From positions 1 through 7,868 of the forward strand of contig JAGAIH010000428.1 of assembly GCA_017626655.1 (NCBI GenBank): 7,868 bases of DNA, written 5' to 3'. The notes beneath the pieces are model-generated. The model searched no databases, was not told the origin of the DNA, and saw only the letters and a program-made list of their open reading frames with translations. Of this stretch, positions 1-5,678 are shown piece by piece (position 1 is the stretch's first letter; each line of letters begins with the position of its first letter). This DNA comes from Clostridia bacterium (GTDB lineage: Bacteria; Bacillota_A; Clostridia; Oscillospirales; CAG-272). Position numbers and translations under genes: made by a program.

Positions 1-141
1 AACACCTTCCAAAACGACAATGCGGTGCGCCTCCAACTGTTGAACTAGTGTCTCACCGCCAAAACCGCACAGAAAACAGCCTATCCCACATCCAAGCCAA
101 ATACGCAGGGCACGATGGGTGGCGGAATCAGATCTTTTCAT
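1..141 (-). CDS. N-terminal part of an unrecognised small membrane protein, cut by the window edge
   Basis: An ATG at 141 opens a frame that stays open for 47 codons to the edge of the window. It is preceded by a near-perfect ribosome binding site (AAGGAGGT at 148-155, six bases from the ATG). The N-terminus is short and basic (MKRSDSATHRALR). A hydrophobic, glycine- and cysteine-rich stretch follows at about residues 14-29 (IWLGCGIGCFLCGFGG), and then a polar segment. This suggests a signal anchor or a first membrane helix. There is no clear lipobox at the usual place. The start is 16 bases after the stop of the 93-residue gene, and the binding site lies in that gap, so the gene should be co-transcribed with its upstream neighbours. 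The product is not recognised. The evidence that it is a real gene is the binding site and spacing; its function is open. Confidence 0.6.
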   Translation of the reverse strand, partial: MKRSDSATHRALRIWLGCGIGCFLCGFGGETLVQQLEAHRIVVLEGV

Positions 142-147
142 ATCAAG

Positions 148-155
148 ACCTCCTT
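148..155 (-). promoter_or_regulatory. Ribosome binding site of the edge-truncated gene
   Basis: AAGGAGGT on the minus strand, six bases before the ATG at 141. This site is the main support for calling a gene that is cut off after 47 codons. Confidence 0.75.
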
Positions 156-157
156 CC

Positions 158-439
158 TTAATCCTTTCCATAGTACGCGAGAAGCGATCGATCACGCACG
201 ATTACATCCAAGGCTCGGCGGATCATGCCTTCATCAATGCGTTTTACCACGATATACTTGAAAGACGGCAATATAAAATCTTCATGGTTGGATTCCATCA
301 AGGATCTCAGATTATCGGGTGTGATAAAGACCAATGTGTAGGCTTCGCCGTCGGCGGTGGTCACGCACACGTCCACGTTGTCATTGGTGAGATCGGCTAT
401 GCTCTCTATGGGCGTGGGGAAGAAAACGTCATACTTCAC
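158..439 (-). CDS. Hypothetical 93-residue protein, possibly immunity-like
   Basis: This is a small soluble protein with a GTG start at 439. The start is fixed by AAGGAG at 446-451, six bases upstream, in a site that overlaps the stop codon of the preceding gene. The gap to that gene is only 12 bases, so translation is probably coupled. There is no signal peptide or membrane helix. The pattern is alternating beta strands (VDVCVTTADGEAYTLVFIT, residues 22-40), then a helix-like segment (PDNLRSLMES), a second strand (KYIVVKRID), and a final helix with conserved-looking RRALDVIV. The motif 'V-x-V-x-x-x-DG-x-x-Y-x-x-x-F-x-T-x-x-N-[IL]' recalls, from memory, small proteins found next to toxin and immunity genes in Bacillota. 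I cannot name a family. The double-CXXCG neighbour makes an immunity role possible but unproven. Confidence 0.8.
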   Translation of the reverse strand: MKYDVFFPTPIESIADLTNDNVDVCVTTADGEAYTLVFITPDNLRSLMESNHEDFILPSFKYIVVKRIDEGMIRRALDVIVRDRSLLAYYGKD

Positions 440-445
440 GGCGAT

Positions 446-451
446 CTCCTT
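446..451 (-). promoter_or_regulatory. Ribosome binding site that selects a GTG start
   Basis: AAGGAG on the minus strand, six bases before the GTG at 439. The next in-frame ATG would lose conserved-looking N-terminal residues and has no comparable site. The site abuts the stop codon of the upstream gene at 452-454, consistent with coupled translation. Confidence 0.7.
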
Positions 452-1075
452 TCAAAAGGCGCGAAACATATCCGCGATCGGCCCCATCTCCGCGCCCGTA
501 AGCCTATGCTTGCGGATGACCTCGGCCACCCGCTCACTACACACGGTCACAGCGGGAAAATCTCCCACGCGGCAGAGGTCGTGACCGCTCCAGGTGTCCA
601 TATCCAAGGCGGCAGGGATGGTGTACAGCCTTTCGCGGCTCCACGCAAACCGCCCGCAAGCGGGGCAGAGGTTCTTTTTCTTCAGTTTCATGGCGAAAAG
701 GTCAAGCTCCACACGTCCCATGATGGGTGCGTAGCAGTAGACGGGATCGGCAACAGGCTCGGCATTTGCCCCTTTCACGCGAAAGACAGGAACCGACTCG
801 ATCTCTCCCAGACCGCTGATCCCTGCCTCACGGAGCAGGTCGATCACCCGCGCGGAGCAGACAAAGTCTCCCACGGGAACCCCCGTAAACTCCAAAAAGT
901 CAGGGTATTTGGCTCCGCCCTCCACTTCATACGCGCGGGGAGCGGTGCGCGGGAGAGGAGTGGCGATCTCCCGCCCACAGGAGGGGCAAGGGGTACGGTC
1001 ATAGCCTCCAAAGCCTCGATCGCGGAAGGCGTAGGCGTAGCGGTTGGAGGCGTGGATGGAGAGGGTGTAGAGCAT
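452..1075 (-). CDS. Double-CXXCG motif protein, probable immunity-type zinc protein
   Basis: A 207-residue soluble protein with two CXXCG knuckles, CPSCG at 30-34 and CPACG at 137-141. They probably bind zinc, either as a shared site or as two half-sites. Each knuckle is followed by a matching segment: VGDF...VCSARVIDLLREAGISG (68-88) and VGDF...VCSERVAEVIRKHRLTG (170-194). The protein therefore looks like an internal duplication. This layout matches the double-CXXCG group that includes the SitI6-type immunity proteins of Myxococcus. The repeated segment also resembles the C-terminal part of Imm11/DUF1629 proteins, where a similar 'VCS.R....L...G..G' pattern occurs. Family knowledge therefore suggests an immunity protein against a contact-dependent toxin. 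No toxin gene is visible in the window. The ATG at 1075 has AAAGGA seven bases upstream. The gene leads directly into the 93-residue gene. Confidence 0.8.
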   Translation of the reverse strand: MLYTLSIHASNRYAYAFRDRGFGGYDRTPCPSCGREIATPLPRTAPRAYEVEGGAKYPDFLEFTGVPVGDFVCSARVIDLLREAGISGLGEIESVPVFRVKGANAEPVADPVYCYAPIMGRVELDLFAMKLKKKNLCPACGRFAWSRERLYTIPAALDMDTWSGHDLCRVGDFPAVTVCSERVAEVIRKHRLTGAEMGPIADMFRAF

Positions 1076-1117
1076 GGCGGTGTCCTTTCCGGAAAGCGGA
1101 GGAACGGCCTCCGGCGG

Positions 1118-1147
1118 CCTAAAACCTTTTTGTAAAAAGGTTTTAGG
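1118..1147. repeat. Perfect palindrome with 14-bp arms and a 2-base centre
   Basis: The left arm CCTAAAACCTTTTT (1118-1131) is the exact reverse complement of the right arm AAAAAGGTTTTAGG (1134-1147), separated by GT. It lies in the gap between the stop of the membrane-protein gene (1161) and the start of the double-CXXCG gene (1075). It is followed on the plus strand by a second short palindrome, GGAATTCC (1146-1153). The transcript would form a long hairpin on either strand. Neither side has a run of T after the stem, so it is not a classical Rho-independent terminator. It looks like a dispersed intergenic repeat or small non-coding mobile element of the kind common in gut clostridia. The family is not identified. 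It might still reduce read-through or stabilise the upstream mRNA end. Confidence 0.85.
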
Positions 1148-1160
1148 AATTCCAAAAACT

Positions 1161-2027
1161 TTAGAACAGGGTACTTTTCGTATGGGTCGTGACGAAATGA
1201 TTCATGCGGGCTTGCAGATCGGCAAGATCGGCAAACTCGGTCAGCGCCACCGTCTCGTCGGCATCGCTGTCGTCGCTCATAAAGACGGTCTCGTTATCGA
1301 GGTTGAAGCTGATGGTCTGCCCGTTTCGGGTCACGAACAGGTCGATCATGCCGTCCTCCTCGCGGAAGACGCACTCGGTGATGGTGGTCCCCGCCTCAAA
1401 AAAGTCGGGGGCGGAGTCGGATTCCAAAAGCGTCCAGACCTCACCGAAAAGCCCTTCACGGACATACGTTTCCTCGGCGGTAACGGTATCTGTGGCGGGA
1501 GCGGCGGACGGGATGGCAGTAGGATTCATGCCCGCAAGCTTTGTCTGAGCCTTACGGATACACCACATGACGTACCTTCCTTCACCCGTGGCGGTGATTG
1601 TAAAGCCCTCCCCTTCCAAAACAAGGCGAGGGGTGCGGCCCTTGGAGTGTGGGTACAGGTAGGTCACCTTCATGGAACGGATCTCGGAGAGGGGCACACT
1701 TCCATTTCCTCGGTAGTGGGTCTTCTTGCGAGAGTCGGGGTCTTTCCGCAGCTCGGCCTCGGCGTGAAAGAAATACAGGGTGTCCTCGGTGATGACGAAA
1801 AATATCTTTTTACGACATCCGAGCATGACGATGAGGAAGATGGGCAGCTCCAAAGCGCAAAGGATGGTAACAAAGAGTCTTGCATCGTCGGGAATGGGGA
1901 AAATATAACAGAGAGCAGTCGTGAAAACCAACAGGATACTGACTCCCCATGCATGGTAAAAGCCCTCGGTGCGTAGCTTTTGGCCTTTGAGGGCCGCGGG
2001 ATCAAGGTTCTTTTGTTTTTGGAGCAC
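1161..2027 (-). CDS. Membrane protein with two N-terminal helices and a PH-like cytosolic domain
   Basis: A 288-residue protein. A short charged N-terminus is followed by two hydrophobic helices (about residues 26-46 and 50-70) joined by the short turn PIPDDAR, forming a hairpin that would leave both ends in the cytosol. Next come the strands KIFFVITEDTLYFF (73-87), VPLSEIRSMKV (111-121) and RLVLEGEGFTITATG (134-148), a pattern typical of bacterial PH-like (bPH) domains behind a membrane anchor. The acidic C-terminal part (about 180-288), with 'DETVALTEFADLADLQARMN', is a second soluble region that I do not recognise. The start is GTG at 2027, chosen because GGAGGGG (2035-2041) lies seven bases upstream. 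The gap to the ATPase stop is 16 bases, so it is the third gene of the TerB unit. A role as membrane anchor or sensor for that system is inference only. Confidence 0.8.
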   Translation of the reverse strand: MLQKQKNLDPAALKGQKLRTEGFYHAWGVSILLVFTTALCYIFPIPDDARLFVTILCALELPIFLIVMLGCRKKIFFVITEDTLYFFHAEAELRKDPDSRKKTHYRGNGSVPLSEIRSMKVTYLYPHSKGRTPRLVLEGEGFTITATGEGRYVMWCIRKAQTKLAGMNPTAIPSAAPATDTVTAEETYVREGLFGEVWTLLESDSAPDFFEAGTTITECVFREEDGMIDLFVTRNGQTISFNLDNETVFMSDDSDADETVALTEFADLADLQARMNHFVTTHTKSTLF

Positions 2028-2034
2028 GATCTTA

Positions 2035-2041
2035 CCCCTCC
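2035..2041 (-). promoter_or_regulatory. Ribosome binding site that selects the GTG start of the membrane protein
   Basis: GGAGGGG on the minus strand, seven bases before GTG at 2027, in the 16-base gap after the ATPase stop. No in-frame ATG nearby has such a site. Confidence 0.65.
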
Positions 2042-2043
2042 GA

Positions 2044-3471
2044 TTAAAAATCTATGTCTTCCGGATTAAACTTTTTCTGATTCTCCGCTGCCACGGGAGT
2101 CGTTCCCTTCTCTGTCGACCGTTCCGCGGCGGTGGGCGCCCACGCATCTCCGTCACCGTCGCTGTCATCATCCGCCCGCTTCAAAGTCACCGCCGACCCC
2201 ACCACCTGCTCGAAGGTGGCCTCGGGGTTCTGCATGAGGATGTTCAGGACGGTCATGTAGTCGCGGAGCATCTCGCGGGGGGTGATCATGCTGTCGGCAC
2301 CCGCGCGGGAGAGGCAGAGGTTCAAGAAGGCCAGCTGCTGGGCGTCGGTGATGCGGCACTCCCAGCCGTAGAACTGGGCGTAGAGGGCGGTCACGCGGCG
2401 GATCAGGGCCAGCAGCTCGTCGTCGGCCAGACGGCGGAGACGGATGACGGGGCCGATGAGATTCTTGAAGCCCTCCAAGGCGAATCGGCTGTCGCAAAGG
2501 CGGGAGCGGAGAGCCTCGTAGGAGAACAGGCCTCGGCGGGGATCCTCCAGAAACTGGGGGGTACCGCCGAAGACAATTCCCAGACCCGGGGCGCGACCCT
2601 GGAGGGTATCGTTGAACATGGAGAGGATCTTCTCGTAGTTGTTCTCACGGCTGACGCGGTGGACGATCTTGTAGAGGTTGACGCACTCGTCGATGAAGAC
2701 CATGAGGCCTCGGTAGCCCATCTTGCGGACCAGAGAGGCCCAGAGCTTGAGGAAGTCGTACCAGTTGTCGTCGTCGATGATGACAGACACGGGAAAGCCG
2801 AGTTCCCCCCGGGCTTCGGTTTTGGTGGCGTACTCACCTCGGAGCCAGCGCAGGCAGGCGGACATCCGCAGGCGGGCGGTCTCCCCATCCTCGCGGTAGG
2901 CCTTGTAGTAGGCGGTGATGACCCGGGCGAAGTCGAAGCCCCCCACCAGGAATTCCAACTCCCGCATGGTATCGCTGACCTTGCGGGTCATGAGATCGTC
3001 AAAGCGGGGATCCTCGGGGGACACGCCGTTCGAGATCAGCTCGTCCTGCATCATACCGATCCAGCGGGCGATGAGCTTGGGGAGAGCGCCGCCGTCGGGG
3101 GAGGCCTTGGAGGCGAGATTCTTCATCAGCTCGCGGTAGGTGGCCACGCCCGACCCGCCGCTGCCGTAGAGACGGCGCTCGGGGGAGAGGTCGGCGTCGG
3201 CGGTGATGAAGTCCCGCTCCAGGGCGTAGCCGCGGATGAGCTGGATCAGAAAGCTCTTACCGCTTCCGTAGCGGCCGATGAGAAAGCGCATGGAGCCGCC
3301 GCCCTGGTCGATCTGCTCCAGGTCGGAGAGGAGCGCTGAGATCTCGTCCTTGCGCCCGATGGCGATGTAGGGTGCCCCCGCGCGGGGGACCACTCCCGCC
3401 GACACCGAGGCCAGCAGGGACCCCAGCACGCGGCGCGGGACTTTCACTTGATTCTGATTGGAATTTTCCAT
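2044..3471 (-). CDS. P-loop ATPase of the DUF2791/BrxC-BrxD family
   Basis: A 475-residue cytosolic ATPase of the AAA/STAND-like P-loop class, the BrxD-like group seen in BREX and TerB-associated cassettes. The N-terminal segment has GAPYIAIGRKDEI (32-44), the family's usual entry into the nucleotide-binding core. Walker A is GRYGSGKS (66-73). Walker B is GLMVFIDECVNL (255-266), with D261 and E262 as the metal-binding and catalytic acids. A sensor segment follows, GIVFGGTPQFLED (298-310), then GLFSYEALRSRL (314-325) with arginines that could act as fingers. A helical lid region lies at 345-425. The tail ends in KKFNPEDIDF after an acidic, low-complexity linker (433-462). All key residues are present, so it should be active. 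The ATG at 3471 has GGAG six bases upstream and starts 14 bases after the TerB-N stop. It very probably works with the TerB-N protein; the substrate, likely DNA or a protein-DNA complex, is inferred. Confidence 0.88.
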   Translation of the reverse strand: MENSNQNQVKVPRRVLGSLLASVSAGVVPRAGAPYIAIGRKDEISALLSDLEQIDQGGGSMRFLIGRYGSGKSFLIQLIRGYALERDFITADADLSPERRLYGSGGSGVATYRELMKNLASKASPDGGALPKLIARWIGMMQDELISNGVSPEDPRFDDLMTRKVSDTMRELEFLVGGFDFARVITAYYKAYREDGETARLRMSACLRWLRGEYATKTEARGELGFPVSVIIDDDNWYDFLKLWASLVRKMGYRGLMVFIDECVNLYKIVHRVSRENNYEKILSMFNDTLQGRAPGLGIVFGGTPQFLEDPRRGLFSYEALRSRLCDSRFALEGFKNLIGPVIRLRRLADDELLALIRRVTALYAQFYGWECRITDAQQLAFLNLCLSRAGADSMITPREMLRDYMTVLNILMQNPEATFEQVVGSAVTLKRADDDSDGDGDAWAPTAAERSTEKGTTPVAAENQKKFNPEDIDF

Positions 3472-3485
3472 ATATATCTCCGTTA

Positions 3486-5513
3486 TTACAAAAGCTCAAT
3501 GACTTGTTCGCGATACTCTTCGATCACGGTATACCCGCCCATGCCGTCATCCTCCAGGATGATATCCCCGATCTCCCCGTCGGCGGTGAGAGCGTTGATC
3601 TCGTCGGCCAGCGCGTCGGGCATCTTCCCAAGGGCCTTGGCGGCGGCGCGAAGGGCGGCGGAATCACCGTCCAGAGCGGCCTTGATGAAGGGGGCGTAGG
3701 GGGCAAGTAGTGGATCTTCCCCACTCTCGACGGTTAAGGTAGGCTTGATATTGACCGCGCTCTTGCCGTTCTCCCCGTTCTCCTCCGTTTGCGCCGCAGG
3801 CGCAACATCATTCCCCGAGCTTGCTCGGCGGACATCGTTTGCGCCCCGCGCAACTTCATTTCCGCCCGGCGGAACATCATTTGCCGTATCCACGGCAACC
3901 TCATTTGCCGCTCCGTCGGCAACCTCAAAGGCCTCCACCAGAATACGGGTGGTCTCCCAGGAATCCGCCTCAATGGCCGCGGCATCCTCCAGCGACACCG
4001 CCTTGCGCGGCAGATCGTACAAGGCCTCGTAGGCGGGGCGGGGTTCTTCCTTTTTCTTGACGACAGCGGCGGATTTCGGCGGCTCCAGGGGGTTCAGGTA
4101 GGCGTCCAGCGCGTCCCGCAGAGGGAGGGGCAGGGACATGACCGACAGCTTGGAGCGCACCCCGATCCAGCCCCGCAGACGGTTCTCCACGTGCTTGACC
4201 ATGTCGCCCATGAGGAAGCGCAGCTCGTGGGAGCGGGAGAAGGAGGTGTAGGAGACCTCGATCCTGCGCTTGTTGCGGTAGGAGCAGAGAGCCCCCGTGT
4301 AGGCGTCGCGGGTGACGGTGGAATCCAGCATGGTAATCGCCGGCTTGCCGGCAGGCTTCTGACCGTTGGCCCCCAGAAGCAGGGGGAGAACGTGGGCCAC
4401 GGCGGCGGGAATGGTGGAGTCGAACAGCGCCTTATGCTCACCGCTGGCGAACTTGGACTTGCGGTAGTCGTACTGACAGCAATGCCGCATCAGAATGCGG
4501 GCGGTCTGCAGGGCAGTGGGGTCGGCCTTACCCGCGGGCGCGGTTGCGCCCCCCTCGGGGAGACGGACGGCGGCGGAGAGGTAGAACTCCTTCAGTCGGC
4601 TTTCCTGGATGACGGTATCCAGGGCAGGTGCCAGCAGATCCACGGGAGCGGTCAGCTCATGGATCAGACAATAGTCGCAAAGCCACTCGCACATATAGTG
4701 GTCCAGCTGGGGGAAGGGCTTGCGGTAGGCCATCCAGACCTTCGCCATGGCGTCTCGGCGGTCCATGGCCTCGGTTGTCTCACTCACGGGGAGGTTGATC
4801 AGCTCAAAGAGGTAGAGCAGGACGTAGGCGTAATCGGTATCGAGGTACTGCCCTCGGCGGGTATACTCCCGCCAGTAGAGGTACCAGGCCTCGGAACGGC
4901 GGTTCAGCTGGGTGTATTGAGGGAAATAGGAGAAGAAGCTGACCTTCTCAGCGGTCTTGGGAGGCTTCATACCGTCGTAACGGTGGGCGTCCTCCACGAA
5001 GCTGTCGAAGTAGTGGTAGCCCGTCTGCCAGCCGTAGACCTTGACGCTGTGGAGCAGGACGCCGTCGGGCTGATACTCGGTCAGCGGCTCGACGGACTTG
5101 CTCTCGCCTCGCTTGTAGGAGGGGACGTAATGGACGGCTGTGGCGGCGGTCTCGGGGGGTTTGGGTTGGGGCGAGGGGGAGGGCTGAGGATTCGGGCTGG
5201 GATCGGGAGCGGGCTTGGGGGCGGGCATGGGGCGGTCGTACTCCCCCGCGTCTCGGGTGCTTCCCTCCTCCCCTCCCAGGACCGTCAAGGGGACGGCGGT
5301 CACGGGCTGAGGAGCGGCTTTGGCCGAGGCTTCACCGGCAGGCTTCGCGGCGGTCAGCTCCACCTCCACCGCCGTAGGGGCGGGGCGGGACAGAGGCGGT
5401 GTACGGCGGATAGGCCGCTCGGGGAGGAGCTTATCCACGTCCCAGAAGTCGTCGATCTCCTTTTTGCGGTGGGATTCGTCGGTGTTTTGTCGTTTTTTCT
5501 CCCATTCGGTCAT
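3486..5513 (-). CDS. TerB-N/TerB-C domain protein, first gene of the accessory operon
   Basis: A 675-residue soluble protein. The short N-terminal motif IDDFWDVDKLLP (20-31) is typical of this family, followed by a proline-rich linker (about 95-121). TerB-N covers roughly 150-330: SVKVYGW, GYHYFDSFVEDA, VSFFSYFPQYTQLNR, AWYLYWRE, then DTDYAYVLLYLFELINLP and LDHYMCEWLCDYCLIHEL. The middle region (335-475) is helical. TerB-C follows in two parts, DSWETTRILVEAFE (517-530) and PDALADEINALTADGEIGDIILEDDG (632-657), separated by a low-complexity linker that holds the hairpin array (about residues 530-575). TerB-N/TerB-C proteins are thought to act with a P-loop ATPase and helicase in DNA-related stress or defence systems; the biochemical role is unknown. 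The ATG at 5513 has AAAGGAGG (5521-5528) seven bases upstream and its own strong promoter. Confidence 0.87.
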   Translation of the reverse strand: MTEWEKKRQNTDESHRKKEIDDFWDVDKLLPERPIRRTPPLSRPAPTAVEVELTAAKPAGEASAKAAPQPVTAVPLTVLGGEEGSTRDAGEYDRPMPAPKPAPDPSPNPQPSPSPQPKPPETAATAVHYVPSYKRGESKSVEPLTEYQPDGVLLHSVKVYGWQTGYHYFDSFVEDAHRYDGMKPPKTAEKVSFFSYFPQYTQLNRRSEAWYLYWREYTRRGQYLDTDYAYVLLYLFELINLPVSETTEAMDRRDAMAKVWMAYRKPFPQLDHYMCEWLCDYCLIHELTAPVDLLAPALDTVIQESRLKEFYLSAAVRLPEGGATAPAGKADPTALQTARILMRHCCQYDYRKSKFASGEHKALFDSTIPAAVAHVLPLLLGANGQKPAGKPAITMLDSTVTRDAYTGALCSYRNKRRIEVSYTSFSRSHELRFLMGDMVKHVENRLRGWIGVRSKLSVMSLPLPLRDALDAYLNPLEPPKSAAVVKKKEEPRPAYEALYDLPRKAVSLEDAAAIEADSWETTRILVEAFEVADGAANEVAVDTANDVPPGGNEVARGANDVRRASSGNDVAPAAQTEENGENGKSAVNIKPTLTVESGEDPLLAPYAPFIKAALDGDSAALRAAAKALGKMPDALADEINALTADGEIGDIILEDDGMGGYTVIEEYREQVIELL
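3789..3928 (-). repeat. In-frame array of six small hairpin units with a conserved linker
   Basis: Six inverted repeats follow one another inside the TerB-N coding sequence. In plus-strand letters the arms are TTGCGCC/GGCGCAA (3789-3805), CCGAGC/GCTCGG (3815-3828, with an imperfect extension), TTGCGC/GCGCAA (3839-3853), TTCCGC/GCGGAA (3860-3874), TTGCCGT/ACGGCAA (3881-3898) and TTGCCG/CGGCAA (3905-3922). Stem sequences differ between units but each pairs with itself. Every unit is followed by a six-base linker: CATCAT, CATCGT, CTTCAT, CATCAT, CCTCAT, CCTCAA. Linker starts are 27, 21, 21, 24 and 24 bases apart, all multiples of three, so the frame is kept. In the protein each linker reads N-D-V or N-E-V (F-E-V in the last). 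It resembles a palindromic element that has inserted and multiplied in a tolerant protein linker. Confidence 0.88.
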
Positions 5514-5530
5514 ATTCTTGCCTCCTTTCC

Positions 5531-5540
5531 CAAGGCCTTG
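5531..5540. promoter_or_regulatory. Palindrome CAAGGCCTTG in the leader of the TerB operon
   Basis: A perfect 10-bp palindrome between the promoter's predicted start point (about 5555) and the ribosome binding site (5521-5528). It could be an operator half-site pair or a small leader hairpin. At this length it may also be chance. Confidence 0.3.
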
Positions 5541-5561
5541 CGTGATTCTTTGTAATATATT

Positions 5562-5590
5562 ATTGTACCATACATTGGGATGCTTGTCAA
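5562..5590 (-). promoter_or_regulatory. Consensus vegetative promoter with extended -10
   Basis: On the minus strand, TTGACA (5585-5590), a 17-bp spacer and TACAAT (5562-5567). The spacer ends in TGG, which gives an extended -10 (TG-n-TACAAT). Transcription should begin near 5555 in an A/T-rich stretch and give a leader of about 40 bases before the TerB-N ATG at 5513. The promoter lies downstream of the terminator of the valS-deacetylase unit, so the TerB operon is expressed independently and probably constitutively at a good level. Confidence 0.85.
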
Positions 5591-5635
5591 TGATTTTTCG
5601 GGAATTTGCGGGAGGAACACGAACAGAAGTTCAAA

Positions 5636-5664
5636 GAAAAAAATCCCCCCGCCGAAGCGAGGGG
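5636..5664 (-). terminator. Rho-independent terminator after the deacetylase gene
   Basis: On the minus strand the stem CCCCTCGC (5657-5664) pairs with GCGGGGGG (5645-5652), with one T-G wobble, closed by a TTCG tetraloop. An A and seven T residues follow (5637-5644). It begins 14 bases after the deacetylase stop codon and ends the valS transcription unit. Confidence 0.92.
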
Positions 5665-5678
5665 CAAAGGGTATCAAA

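Noticed and set aside
119..1135. Plus-strand open frame (338 codons) over the left-hand genes
   Set aside because: Antisense to three minus-strand genes that each have a good ribosome binding site and operon-like spacing.
1118..1147. Rho-independent terminator at the perfect palindrome
   Set aside because: No run of T follows the stem on either strand; the only T/A runs are inside the stem itself.
1969..3339. Plus-strand open frame (456 codons) opposite the ATPase gene
   Set aside because: Antisense shadow of a gene with intact Walker A and B motifs. No binding site or recognisable domain.
3789..3928. CRISPR array
   Set aside because: The constant part is only six bases and the variable parts are self-complementary and in frame within a coding gene. 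Real CRISPR repeats are much longer and spacers are not palindromic.
4348..5346. Direct repeat CCGGCAGGCTTC at 4348-4359 and 5335-5346
   Set aside because: Twelve bases, both encoding Lys-Pro-Ala-Gly in linkers. This is explained by codon bias in low-complexity protein segments.
3789..5555. Long plus-strand open frame (588 codons) opposite the TerB-N gene
   Set aside because: It is antisense to a gene with clear family motifs, promoter and binding site. Its translation is glycine/valine/leucine-rich low-complexity sequence, as expected for the reverse frame of GC-rich codons.
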